This document shows positions 45,991 through 54,297 of a stretch of DNA of 64,000 nucleotides, in pieces. The notes beneath the pieces were generated by a model that worked only from the letters and a program-made list of their open reading frames with translations, searched no databases and was not told the origin of the DNA. Position 1 is the first letter of the stretch. Every line of letters starts with the position of its first letter. Source of the DNA: Actinomycetes bacterium (lineage in GTDB: Bacteria > Actinomycetota > Acidimicrobiia > Acidimicrobiales > Palsa-688). The position numbers were made by a program, and so were the translations under genes. Location: NCBI GenBank assembly GCA_021838445.1, contig JAKCDU010000001.1, positions 136,889-200,888 of the forward strand. Direction: 5' to 3'.

Positions 45991-46689
45991 TCAGCGGGTC
46001 GGGCCGAGGACCCCGACCATGCGGTCCACGTGGTCGGAGTAGAGCCCGTCGATCCCCATGGCGACCAGCTCGGCGAGGTCGGCGACGGTCTGGGCGTCCC
46101 AGGCCAGGGCCAGCAGGCCGACGGCGTGGACCTCGCGCACCGTGTCGGCGTCCCACTGGGAGCGGTGCAGGTTGACCGCGTCCAGTCCGGTGGCCGCCAG
46201 GGTGGACACCCGGGCCGACAGACCCTCCGACATCCAGGCCAGGTTGGTCGACTCGACCAACCGGCTGGCAGGGGCCGCCGACCTCCAGGTCGCCATGGTT
46301 CGCCAGTCGTGGTGGCACAGCCACAGCCGCCCGGCCGCCCCTACCGAGTCGGCCGCGGCCAGCACGGCTGGGAGGGCCGATGGGTCCTTCACGTCGAGCG
46401 ACAGCTCGAACTCTGTGCCGCAGGAGCGGTAGAGCTCCTCCATGCTCGGGATGTGCCCCGGCAGCTCGTCGCGTCGGCAGGTGGAGATGGCCCTCCGGCG
46501 CCAGAGCGGGCCGATCACCCCGTCGTGGTCGAGCACCGCGATCCCGTCGAGGGTCACCCACGCGTCGCTCTCCAGCCCCGCCGCCCCGAGCTCGAGAGCG
46601 CGGGTGAACGACTCCAGAGTGTTGTCGGGACGTTCGGCCCTCGCACCCCGGTGGGCGAAGCCTATGGTTCGTCCGTTAGGTGACATCAT
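45991..46689 (-). CDS. Glycerophosphodiester phosphodiesterase family protein
   Basis: A 232-residue TIM-barrel hydrolase. GFAHRGARAERPDNTLESF, GLESDAWVTLDGIAVLDHDGVI and ELSLDVKDP are the GDPD catalytic and metal-binding segments, though the usual END appears as ERPDNT. It would release glycerol 3-phosphate from deacylated phospholipids. Two ATG codons open the frame (46689 and 46686). It is convergent with lepB (14 bases apart) and lacks a signal peptide, so it is cytoplasmic. Confidence 0.9.
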   Translation of the reverse strand: MMSPNGRTIGFAHRGARAERPDNTLESFTRALELGAAGLESDAWVTLDGIAVLDHDGVIGPLWRRRAISTCRRDELPGHIPSMEELYRSCGTEFELSLDVKDPSALPAVLAAADSVGAAGRLWLCHHDWRTMATWRSAAPASRLVESTNLAWMSEGLSARVSTLAATGLDAVNLHRSQWDADTVREVHAVGLLALAWDAQTVADLAELVAMGIDGLYSDHVDRMVGVLGPTR

Positions 46690-46756
46690 TTCGTGTTGGT
46701 GTCCGAAAGGTCGTGGTGCAACTCAAGGAATCCCGCACCCTGCCGATCCACCATAT

Positions 46757-47122
46757 GTGAACTACAGCCGGGGTCGTCGCAGGAACGCCGCCGCCATCGT
46801 CCGGGCGACTTGTCATACGTGCGGTGACGTGGAACTGACCATCGAGGACGTGCAGGTCCAGTTCTGTGTCACGACGGCCCAGTCGACCTACTCGTTCGTC
46901 TGCCCGGGGTGCTCGCTCATCGTCAACAAGGACGCCAACGACGCGGTCGTACAGTCGCTGACCTCGGCCGGGGCCCGGCTCGTGCAGTGGACCATGCCGG
47001 CCGAGCTCGACGAGCCCAAGACCGGCCCTCGCATCAGCCACGACGACCTACTCGAATTCCACCTCCTGCTCGAGAGCGGCGAGTGGGAGCGCGAGTTGGC
47101 TTACCGCGCCGCCAACGGCTAG
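46757..47122 (+). CDS. Small zinc-ribbon-like protein, unknown function
   Basis: A 121-residue protein with CHTCGD near residue 20 and CPGC about 30 residues later, which together could bind one zinc. Between and after them lie beta strands (VELTIEDVQVQFC, STYSFVCPGC) and a C-terminal helix SHDDLLEFHLLLESGEWERELA. GTG 46757 is the only reasonable start in frame. I do not recognise a named family; the composition suggests a conserved actinobacterial hypothetical. It is divergent from the GDPD gene. Confidence 0.68.
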   Translation: MNYSRGRRRNAAAIVRATCHTCGDVELTIEDVQVQFCVTTAQSTYSFVCPGCSLIVNKDANDAVVQSLTSAGARLVQWTMPAELDEPKTGPRISHDDLLEFHLLLESGEWERELAYRAANG

Positions 47123-47132
47123 TAACGATTCC

Positions 47133-47324
47133 GTGCATCTGAACGGAATCTGGTTCATCCCGATGGCCGTGACCGGTATCGGTGCGGCGGGCCTGGCCCT
47201 GATCGCCGCGGCCGTACGCCGCGAGGTCGCTGACCTGCAGCGCTCCCTGAGGCCGCTACGGGTACCCGCCGGCCGGCGTCCGAGGTCGGTACCGCCGGGT
47301 TCCGGCTCCGGCCGGGACCGATAA
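47133..47324 (+). CDS. Small single-pass membrane protein
   Basis: A 63-residue protein with one hydrophobic helix (WFIPMAVTGIGAAGLALIAAAV) and a basic, Pro-rich tail. GTG 47133 follows the previous stop by 10 bases. Not recognised. Small membrane proteins of this type are frequent before tat genes but I cannot assign a role. Confidence 0.55.
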   Translation: MHLNGIWFIPMAVTGIGAAGLALIAAAVRREVADLQRSLRPLRVPAGRRPRSVPPGSGSGRDR

Positions 47325-47338
47325 GCACGCCCCGTAGG

Positions 47339-47344
47339 TAGGAT
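47339..47344 (+). promoter_or_regulatory. Candidate -10 box TAGGAT before tatB
   Basis: TAGGAT ends 6 nt before GTG 47351, which would put the transcription start at the start codon. No Shine-Dalgarno is seen. Confidence 0.4.
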
Positions 47345-47350
47345 CGGGCT

Positions 47351-47764
47351 GTGCTGGATCTCAGCCCGGACAAACTGCTGATGTTGGCCGTGGTGGCCTT
47401 GGTCGTCCTGGGTCCCAACCGCCTGCCCGGCGCAGCCCGGACCCTGGGGCGCTTCATAGGTCAGATGCGGGCCATGTCGTCGTCGCTGCAGGACGAGGTG
47501 CGTGACGCTCTGGCCGAGCCCCACGACGCTTTCACCTCGGCCATCGGCGACTTCCGTCCGGCCCAGGTCCGCCGGGGTGTGCGCCGGGCCGTGACCGACC
47601 TGGTCTCTCCATTCGAAGCCGACTCGGCGGGGGTCAACCAGGTGCGGCCCCAGACCACCAACCTGGCGCCTGGGCCGGCATCGGCAGCCGGCGGCAGCGC
47701 GGTGACCGGTCAGAACCTCGGCTGGAGCTCGGCGCCGCCTCCCGATGACCCGGGCTTCAACTGA
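47351..47764 (+). CDS. tatB: Sec-independent translocase TatA/TatB subunit
   Basis: A 137-residue TatA/B-type protein: one membrane helix (KLLMLAVVALVVLG), the GPNRLP hinge, an amphipathic helix (GAARTLGRFIGQMRAMSSSLQ) and a disordered C-terminus. GPxxLP favours TatB over TatA, though the distinction is uncertain in actinobacteria. It is followed after 80 bases by tatC. No separate TatA gene is in this window. Confidence 0.83.
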   Translation: MLDLSPDKLLMLAVVALVVLGPNRLPGAARTLGRFIGQMRAMSSSLQDEVRDALAEPHDAFTSAIGDFRPAQVRRGVRRAVTDLVSPFEADSAGVNQVRPQTTNLAPGPASAAGGSAVTGQNLGWSSAPPPDDPGFN

Positions 47765-47844
47765 CGGCCTGCCCCGGCCGGAGGTCCGTCAGGATCTAGG
47801 GTTGGGAGGGCGGTCGCCGCGGTGACCGCATCGGAGCTGAGACG

Positions 47845-48642
47845 ATGACCTCTGCCACTGACGACCGCCTCGACGGGGAGGTGCCTGGTGACCGGTCCCG
47901 GCGCGACCGCGAGACGGGCACCATGTCGCTGTTCGAGCACCTCGCCGAGCTACGCAACCGGCTGATCGTGTCGCTGGTGGCCATCGTGGCCGGGATGGTC
48001 GTGGTCTGGTTCCTCTACGACTCGGTCATCCACTTCATGCTGACGCCCTACCGCGACTACCTGGTCCACCACGCAAGCAAGGACATCACCAAGGGCAACC
48101 TGGTCACTACCGGTCCTCTGGAGGGCTTCACGACCCGCCTCAAGGTGAGCGGATACGGCGGTGTGGTCCTCGCCGCCCCGGTCATCGTGTGGGAGCTGTG
48201 GCGGTTCATCACACCGGGTCTCCACAAGCACGAGAAGCGCTACATCGTCCCCTTCGTCGCCGCCGCGGTCGTGCTGTTCGCCAGCGGGGTGACCACCGCG
48301 GTGCTGGTCTTCCCCAAGGCCCTGGACTGGCTGATCAGCGTCAGCGGTTCGGGCATCGTGCCGCTGTTCTCGCCGTCTCGGTACTTCACCCTCTACATGG
48401 CCATGGCCCTCATCTTCGGGGCCGTCTTCATGTACCCGCTGGTGCTGGTCTTCCTGCAGCTGGTGGAGGTCGTACCCAGCCGTAAGTGGCGCCAGTGGCG
48501 TCGGCCCGCCATCGTCGTCATCTGCCTGGTCGCGGCGGTGATCACCCCTAGCAGCGATCCCTTCTCCTTCCTCGCCATGGCCGTGCCCATGCTCGTCCTC
48601 TACGAGGTGAGCATCGTGGTGGGTCGCCTCCTCGGCAAGTAG
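47845..48642 (+). CDS. tatC: Sec-independent translocase TatC
   Basis: A 265-residue six-helix membrane protein, the core receptor for twin-arginine signal peptides. MSLFEHLAELRNRLIVSLVAIVAG is the conserved N-terminus, and the helices around VLAAPVIVWELWRFITPGLHKHEKRY and ITPSSDPFSFLAMAVPMLVLYEVS match the family. An acidic 30-residue extension precedes it. Its TAG is in the same frame as the following helicase. Confidence 0.95.
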   Translation: MTSATDDRLDGEVPGDRSRRDRETGTMSLFEHLAELRNRLIVSLVAIVAGMVVVWFLYDSVIHFMLTPYRDYLVHHASKDITKGNLVTTGPLEGFTTRLKVSGYGGVVLAAPVIVWELWRFITPGLHKHEKRYIVPFVAAAVVLFASGVTTAVLVFPKALDWLISVSGSGIVPLFSPSRYFTLYMAMALIFGAVFMYPLVLVFLQLVEVVPSRKWRQWRRPAIVVICLVAAVITPSSDPFSFLAMAVPMLVLYEVSIVVGRLLGK

Positions 48643-48654
48643 GGAGTCAGGCCG

Positions 48655-51306
48655 ACGTCGACGGAGCCCGAGCTCAACTCCACAGCCGATCCGCGAGCCC
48701 GTTTCGTCGCCGGTCTGGGCTTCGATCTCGACGCCTTCCAGGTCCGGGCCCTCGACGAGCTCGATGACGGCGGCAGCGTGGTCGTCGCCGCCCCGACCGG
48801 TTCGGGCAAGACGGTGGTGGCCCAGTACGCCGTGTCCCGTGCTGTCGCCGACGGGCGCAAGGCCTTCTACACCACACCCCTCAAGGCGCTGTCCAACCAG
48901 AAGTACTGGGAGCTGGTGCGCCGCCACGGCTCCGAGCAGGTCGGGCTCCTGACCGGGGACAATTCGATCAACGGTACGGCCCCCATCGTGGTCATGACCA
49001 CCGAGGTCCTACGCAACATGATCTACGCCTCGTCGGGCGCCCTCACCGGACTGCGCTACGTCATCCTCGACGAGGTCCACTACCTGCAGAACGCCTACCG
49101 GGGACCCGTCTGGGAGGAGGTGATCATCCACGCACCGCCCGGGGTCGACCTGGTGTGCCTCAGCGCCACGGTGTCCAACGCCGAGGAGCTCGCCGACTGG
49201 ATCCGCACCGTGCGAGGTCCCACCGCCGCGGTCATCGAGGAGCGCCGACCGGTGGAGCTGCACGACCTCTACCTGTTCGGGGATCGATCCAGCGACCGCC
49301 TCCTGCTCATGCCGACGCTGCTCGACGGCCGACCCAACCCCGAGGCGGTGGCCCTCGACTCGCGGACGCTGCGCCGCCCCGGCCTGCAGGGTCGGCCGCG
49401 GGGACGGCTGTTCACCCCCCGGCGGGTGGAGGTCATCGATCTGCTGGCCGAGCACGAGATGCTCCCGGCCATCTACTTCATCTTCTCCCGGGCCGCCTGC
49501 GACGACGCGGTGGCGGCCTGCCGGAGGGAGGGGAAGCGTCTGACCACGGCCGAGGAGCGCCGCCAGATCCGGGCCATCGTGGCGGAGCACGTGGAGCCGC
49601 TGTCCGAGGAGGACCTGGGCGTGCTCGACTATGGGTCGTGGCTGAGCGGCCTGGAGGCCGGCTACGCCGCTCACCACGCCGGGATGGTGCCGTCGTTCAA
49701 GGAGGCCGTGGAGGCCTGCTTCGCGGCCAGCCTGGTGAAGGTCGTCTTCGCCACCGAGACCCTGTCGCTCGGTATCAACATGCCGGCCCGGACCGTCGTC
49801 ATCGAGAAGCTCACCAAGTTCACCGGGGAGCGCCACGAGTTCCTGACCCCCGGGGAGTACACCCAGCTCACCGGCCGGGCCGGCCGGAGGGGTATCGACG
49901 AGGTCGGCTACGCCGTGGTGCTCTGGTCACCGTTCGTGCCCTTCGATCAGGTCGCCGGGCTGGCCGGGGCCCGGACCTACGCCCTGACCAGCAGTTTCCG
50001 CCCCACCTACAACATGGCGGCCAACCTGGTGCGCCGTTACCCGCCCGACGAGGCCCACCACCTTCTCAACCTGTCCTTCGCCCAGTTCCGGGCCGACAGC
50101 GACGTGGTGCGGCTCGAGACCCAGTTGGAGCGCGCCGCCGCGGCCCTGCGCGACGCCCGGCGGTCGGCGACCTGTGAGAGGGGCGACGCCGAGGAGTACC
50201 GCACCCTGGTGCGGGCCGGCGAGGACCCCGGCCGGCCGGGGGTGGCCCCAGCCGCCGAGGTGGTCGTCGCGCTCGAACGGGTCCGCCCCGGCGACGTGCT
50301 GGTCGTACCCGGAAAGCACCACGGCGGCCGCATCGCGGTGCTGTCGACCCGCCACCGACGGGGCGGTGACATCAGGCTGCGGGCCGTCACCGGCGACCGC
50401 AAGGTGGTGATGCTCGGGCCGCGGGACTTCCCTGATCCGCCGGTGGCGGTGGCCCGCCTCCAGTTCCCCGCCCCCTACGCCCCCAACAACGCCGGCTTCC
50501 GCCGGCAGGTGGCTTCATCGTTGCTGGCCGTCCGCCTCGCGGAGACCGACGGTCCGGCCCCGGGCGCCTCCACGGAGGGTGCCGGCCTGCTCCACGCGGT
50601 GGTCGCTGACAGCCATCCCGTGGCCTCCTGCCCCGACGCCCGGCTCCATCTGCGGGCCCTCGACCGGGCCGAGCGGCTGGGCCGCGAGGTGGAGCGCCTC
50701 CAGAGGAGGGTCAAGGGGCGCCTCGAGTCCCTCGCCCGCCAGTTCGACCGGGTGCTGCGGGTACTGGAGGCGTGGGGCTATGTGGACGGCTGGAACCTCA
50801 CCGACGCCGGGGTGCGCCTGGCCCGGCTCTACCACGAGTCAGATCTGCTGATCGCCGAATGCCTCGGGCAGGGGATCCTCGACGGACTGGGCGAGGCGGA
50901 GATGGCCGCGGCGGTGTCGGTCTTCACCTTCGAGAGCCGCGGTCAGGGGGGGACGGGGACCTGGTTGCCCACCCCCCGCCTGCGCCGGCGCTGGGCCGCG
51001 GTGACCCAGCTGGCGGGCGAGCTGAACGCCGCCGAGGATGAGGCCGGACTGCCTCTGACCCGTCCCCCCGACCCCGGCTTCGCGTCCCTGGCCTATGCCT
51101 GGGCTGAGGGGGAGGACCTGGCCGAGGTGATAGGGGAGGAGGAGATGTCAGGCGGTGACTTCGTGCGCAACGTCAAGCAGTTGATAGATCTCCTGCGCCA
51201 GGTCGGCCAAACGGCGCCCCAGGAGGCCACCGCTCAGGCCGCCCGGACCGCCGCCGAGCGCCTGATGCGCGGCGTGGTGGCCGCCTCGTCGGTGATACCG
51301 GCGTGA
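48655..51306 (+). CDS. helY: DEAD/DEAH-box RNA helicase, HelY/Mtr4-like
   Basis: An 883-residue Ski2-like helicase. Q-motif FDLDAFQVRALDEL, Walker A APTGSGKT (residues 46-53), DEVH (139-142), TPLKALSNQKY, LSLGINMPARTVVIE and QLTGRAGRRGID, then a C-terminal DSHCT domain. Homologues lie after tatC in mycobacteria. No ATG, GTG or TTG precedes the Q-motif in frame: the first is GTG 48778, which would delete it. ACG 48655 is proposed because AGGGAG ends 8 nt upstream and the resulting N-terminus (STEPELNSTADPRARF) reads naturally; CTG 48715 is another option. Confidence 0.88.
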   Translation, partial: TSTEPELNSTADPRARFVAGLGFDLDAFQVRALDELDDGGSVVVAAPTGSGKTVVAQYAVSRAVADGRKAFYTTPLKALSNQKYWELVRRHGSEQVGLLTGDNSINGTAPIVVMTTEVLRNMIYASSGALTGLRYVILDEVHYLQNAYRGPVWEEVIIHAPPGVDLVCLSATVSNAEELADWIRTVRGPTAAVIEERRPVELHDLYLFGDRSSDRLLLMPTLLDGRPNPEAVALDSRTLRRPGLQGRPRGRLFTPRRVEVIDLLAEHEMLPAIYFIFSRAACDDAVAACRREGKRLTTAEERRQIRAIVAEHVEPLSEEDLGVLDYGSWLSGLEAGYAAHHAGMVPSFKEAVEACFAASLVKVVFATETLSLGINMPARTVVIEKLTKFTGERHEFLTPGEYTQLTGRAGRRGIDEVGYAVVLWSPFVPFDQVAGLAGARTYALTSSFRPTYNMAANLVRRYPPDEAHHLLNLSFAQFRADSDVVRLETQLERAAAALRDARRSATCERGDAEEYRTLVRAGEDPGRPGVAPAAEVVVALERVRPGDVLVVPGKHHGGRIAVLSTRHRRGGDIRLRAVTGDRKVVMLGPRDFPDPPVAVARLQFPAPYAPNNAGFRRQVASSLLAVRLAETDGPAPGASTEGAGLLHAVVADSHPVASCPDARLHLRALDRAERLGREVERLQRRVKGRLESLARQFDRVLRVLEAWGYVDGWNLTDAGVRLARLYHESDLLIAECLGQGILDGLGEAEMAAAVSVFTFESRGQGGTGTWLPTPRLRRRWAAVTQLAGELNAAEDEAGLPLTRPPDPGFASLAYAWAEGEDLAEVIGEEEMSGGDFVRNVKQLIDLLRQVGQTAPQEATAQAARTAAERLMRGVVAASSVIPA

Positions 51307-51362
51307 GATCGCTTCGCAGCCCCGGCCTTTCCCGGGTCCACCTGCCCGGGCGCCACGGCCCG

Positions 51363-51368
51363 TAGATT
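51363..51368 (+). promoter_or_regulatory. Candidate -10 box TAGATT before the ThyX-like gene
   Basis: TAGATT lies 10 nt before ATG 51379, with no ribosome binding site. This supports the ATG over the in-frame TTG 51367. Confidence 0.35.
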
Positions 51369-51378
51369 GGCACCCGGT

Positions 51379-53046
51379 ATGGCCAGCGTCGACCCCGGAA
51401 TCTACGCCGTGGAGGAGTGGACCGACGACGAGGCGGACGTTCTGCGGCGGTACTTCACGAACCTCGACGGTCCGGTGTTCGCCTTGGTCAACCTGCCCGA
51501 GGTGGTCAAAGGCGCGCTGTTCGCCCGTTACTCCCGTTCGGCCAAGAGCCTGCGGCGGCTGTTCCTCGACGAGTTCGTCGGCGACCTCGACATAAGCGGC
51601 GACCTCGGCGTCGACGCCACGGTTGGACTGGCCCGGGCCGAGCAGCTCTATGACAAGATTTTCTTCGAGTACGGCGACGATTCGGTGGCCCAGCTGGGCG
51701 GGGTGCACCTGGCCTGCGAGCAGGCCTCGAACGTGCTCACCAAGGTCCTCGAGTGGGGCCGGCTCATGTCCTACATGGAGAAGTCGACCCGCTACGTGGC
51801 CTACGACAGCCGGCTCCCCAACGGTCGCTACCGCTACTACCGCGACACCGAGATCCTGGACTCGCCGCTCGGTGCCCGCTACGTGGGCGACATGGACCGG
51901 CTCTTCGACGCCTACGCCGAGCTGCTGCCGGTCCTTCAGTCGCACTTCGCCGCCGTCTACCCCAAGGCCTCCGGCGACTCCGACTTCGTGTGGCGCCAGT
52001 CGGTGCGGGCCAAGGCCTTCGACGCCCTGCGCGGCATGCTGCCGGCGGGAGCCACCTCCAATCTGGGCATCTACGCCAGCGGCCAGGCCTACGAGTCGCT
52101 TCTCATCCGCATGCGGGCCCACCCCCTCCCCGAGGCCCGCTCCTACGCCGAGCTCATGCTCGCCGAGCTGCGCAAGGTGATCCCGTCGTGGGTCAAGCGG
52201 GTGGACGTGGCCGACCGGGGCGTGGCCCATTCCGACTATCTCGAGGCCAACCGTTCGGCCATGCAGGCCCTCGCCGACGGCCTGTTCGGACCGGAGCCGG
52301 ACCCCTCGGCCTCGCCTATGGCCGGCCGGGCCCCCCACGTCGAGCTGCTCGACTGGGACCCTGACGGTGAGGTCAAGGTGGTGGCCGCCATGCTCTACCC
52401 CTACACGGATCGTCCCGAGTCGGTCGTGGACGCGAAGGTGGCATCGATGAGCGCCGAGGAGCGCCTGGAGGTGGTGCGCCGCTACGTCGGGGACCGCCAG
52501 AACCGCCGCCACCGGCCCGGCCGGGCCCTGGAGCGGTGCGGCTACCGCTTCGACGTCGTCTCCGACTACGGGGCCTTCCGGGACCTCCAGCGTCACCGGC
52601 TGCTGACCGTCGAATGGCAGGACCTCACTCCGGCCCACGGCTACAGCCAGCCCGCGGCGGTGATCGAGGCCGGCGTGGAGGACGCTTACGGAGCGGCCAT
52701 GCAGCGATCCGCCGACCTGTGGTCATCCCTGTCCACCCGCTTCCGCCCGTCGCAGGCCGCCTACGCCGTGGCTCTGGCCTACCGGATCCGCTACGTGATG
52801 CAGTTCAATGCCCGGGAGGCCATGCACCTGCTGGAGCTGCGGACCAGCCCCCAGGGTCATCCCGAGTACCGCCAGGTCTGCCAGCAGATGCACTACCTGA
52901 TCGCCGAGCGGGCCGGTCACCGCGTCATCGCCGCCATGATGAGCTACGTGGACGGCGCCGACTACGACTCGGCCGGCCTCGAGCGCCTCCAGGCCGAGCG
53001 CCGGGCCGAGAGCCGCCGCGTCGAGCGGGCCCCCGCCACCTCCTGA
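51379..53046 (+). CDS. Double-length ThyX-like (FAD-dependent thymidylate synthase) protein
   Basis: A 555-residue protein, about twice a normal ThyX (220-250). Both halves look ThyX-like. The N-terminal half has FFEYGDDSVAQLGGVHLACEQASN and the motif EWGRLMSYMEKSTRYVAYD (residues 125-143), matching the Ser and S-x-R part of the RHRxxSxxxxSxR signature but with WGR for RHR. The C-terminal half has RDLQRHRLLTVEWQDLTP (RHR at 405-407) without the serine part. Databases name such proteins FAD-dependent thymidylate synthase, but activity is not shown by the motifs. I see no thyA in the window. Confidence 0.75.
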   Translation: MASVDPGIYAVEEWTDDEADVLRRYFTNLDGPVFALVNLPEVVKGALFARYSRSAKSLRRLFLDEFVGDLDISGDLGVDATVGLARAEQLYDKIFFEYGDDSVAQLGGVHLACEQASNVLTKVLEWGRLMSYMEKSTRYVAYDSRLPNGRYRYYRDTEILDSPLGARYVGDMDRLFDAYAELLPVLQSHFAAVYPKASGDSDFVWRQSVRAKAFDALRGMLPAGATSNLGIYASGQAYESLLIRMRAHPLPEARSYAELMLAELRKVIPSWVKRVDVADRGVAHSDYLEANRSAMQALADGLFGPEPDPSASPMAGRAPHVELLDWDPDGEVKVVAAMLYPYTDRPESVVDAKVASMSAEERLEVVRRYVGDRQNRRHRPGRALERCGYRFDVVSDYGAFRDLQRHRLLTVEWQDLTPAHGYSQPAAVIEAGVEDAYGAAMQRSADLWSSLSTRFRPSQAAYAVALAYRIRYVMQFNAREAMHLLELRTSPQGHPEYRQVCQQMHYLIAERAGHRVIAAMMSYVDGADYDSAGLERLQAERRAESRRVERAPATS

Positions 53047-53178
53047 GATTCGGGGGTGGGGGGCGCTCACCAACCCGGCCGACGCTGTTGTCCATGTTGA
53101 CAAAGGGGTTGCTGAGGTTGCTGTTGACGTTGTAACTTCACGGTGACGGGCGGAGGGATTGGATCCCTTTCTTCTGCC

Positions 53179-53940
53179 ATGCCCGTGACCCGCCCCATCC
53201 GTCTCGTGATCGCCTTGGGCGTCCTGTCCAGCGCCCTGTCGTTCGGGCTGGCCGACTGGTCAGGGAGCAGCGCCGCCTACGTGGTCCAGCCCGGCGACAC
53301 ACTGTGGGGGATCGCCACCTCGCGCGGCCTGACCGTGGCCCAACTGGCGTCGGCCAACGGCATCAACCCGCTGGACATCCTGCCCATAGGGGAGCGACTG
53401 GCCATCCCCGGCGTCACCCTCGCCTCGGTCACCAGCCCGGCTCCCGCAGCCGGCCCATCCAACGGGTTCGGCTTCTGCGCCGCGTTCACCTACACGCCGG
53501 GCCCCACCGGCGTACTGCCGGCCCAGCTGTCCGGTTCGCCGACCTTCTACCAGCTCGATCCCCTTTTCCGGCACTGGGCCGCCTACTACGGCCTGTCAGC
53601 GTCGCTCCTGGAGGCCGTGGACTGGCTCGAGTCGGGCTGGCAGCAGGGTGTGGTATCAGTGACCGGGGCGGTGGGTATCGGCCAGATAGAGCCCTACACA
53701 GCCACCTTCATCGACCAGCAGTTGGTCGGCTTCACCCTCGACTACGTGCACTCCCCGTCGGACAACATCCGCATGTCGGCCGCCTACCTGGCCTTCCTGG
53801 CCGGCAAGGAGGCCGACAACCAGTGCGCCACCGTCGCCGCCTACTACGAAGGGCCGATCAACCTGCAGAACTACGGGGTGCTCCCCGACGCCCAGCAGTA
53901 TGTCGCCGACGTGGAGACCCTCCTGCCCCGCTTCTCCTGA
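53179..53940 (+). CDS. Secreted LysM-domain lytic transglycosylase
   Basis: A 253-residue exported protein. A signal peptide (PIRLVIALGVLSSALSFGLA) is followed by a LysM domain (YVVQPGDTLWGIATSRGLTVAQLASANGI) and a lytic-transglycosylase fold with probable catalytic Glu151 in VDWLESGWQQ and GAVGIGQIEPYTATF. It would cleave peptidoglycan outside the membrane. ATG 53179 gives a normal signal peptide; GTG 53143 adds 12 residues and is possible. The 130 bases upstream hold GTTGCTG repeats and TTGAC motifs but no clear promoter. Confidence 0.87.
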   Translation: MPVTRPIRLVIALGVLSSALSFGLADWSGSSAAYVVQPGDTLWGIATSRGLTVAQLASANGINPLDILPIGERLAIPGVTLASVTSPAPAAGPSNGFGFCAAFTYTPGPTGVLPAQLSGSPTFYQLDPLFRHWAAYYGLSASLLEAVDWLESGWQQGVVSVTGAVGIGQIEPYTATFIDQQLVGFTLDYVHSPSDNIRMSAAYLAFLAGKEADNQCATVAAYYEGPINLQNYGVLPDAQQYVADVETLLPRFS

Positions 53941-54297
53941 GAGCCGCTCGGCGGAGGAGAGAATTCGGCGGCTGACCCCTTGACGGGAGGGTCACCGGTC
54001 CGCGACCGTATGTGGCGCAGTTACGCCCGCCGGAGCGGTGGAGCGTGGCCAGGGTGGCCTGGCGGAGCCAAGTAGACAACGGGCGTTGCACGCCGGTCGA
54101 CCCTACCGGGGTACGACCCGCAACGATCGGCCCCAAAGGTTCCCCAGGCTGCCCGGCGCACACCGGCGGAATAGAAGGGTGACGTCGATGGTTGGGACGT
54201 GCCCCGGACCGCGAGTCCGGCGTCTAGTATCCCGCGCCTGACGATCTCGGACGGCTGTCGCGGGTGACTCCCACCGAAGACTTTTTAAGGATCACGA
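53941..54297. other. Intergenic region of 357 bp, structured, no gene seen
   Basis: No convincing reading frame is present on either strand. Three stem-loops are visible: 54048-54063 (GCCAGG/CCTGGC), 54084-54125 (described separately) and 54204-54220 (CCGGAC/GTCCGG). The end carries AAGGA, the ribosome binding site of the DUF4193 gene. It may hold a long 5' leader, a terminator for the transglycosylase gene, or a small RNA. Confidence 0.5.
54084..54125. other. Nested stem-loop, candidate structured RNA
   Basis: CGTTGC (54084-54089) pairs with GCAACG (54120-54125); inside, GGTCG (54095-54099) pairs with CGACC (54114-54118) and ACCC (54100-54103) with GGGT (54109-54112) around a five-base loop. 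This gives 15 pairs in three coaxial helices with an internal loop and one bulge. I do not recognise a known RNA family. Confidence 0.35.

Noticed and set aside
48601-48780. tatC-helicase fusion by TAG readthrough
   Set aside because: Both genes have the same frame, but TatC ends at its normal length and a Shine-Dalgarno follows the TAG; separate translation is simpler.
53097-53136. TTGACA promoter before the lytic transglycosylase gene
   Set aside because: TTGACA at 53097 and TTGACG at 53124 exist, with a GTTGCTG repeat between, but no -10 hexamer lies at a usable distance.
54001-54250. RNase P RNA, SRP RNA, tmRNA or tRNA in the long intergenic region
   Set aside because: None of the conserved signature sequences of these RNAs is present.
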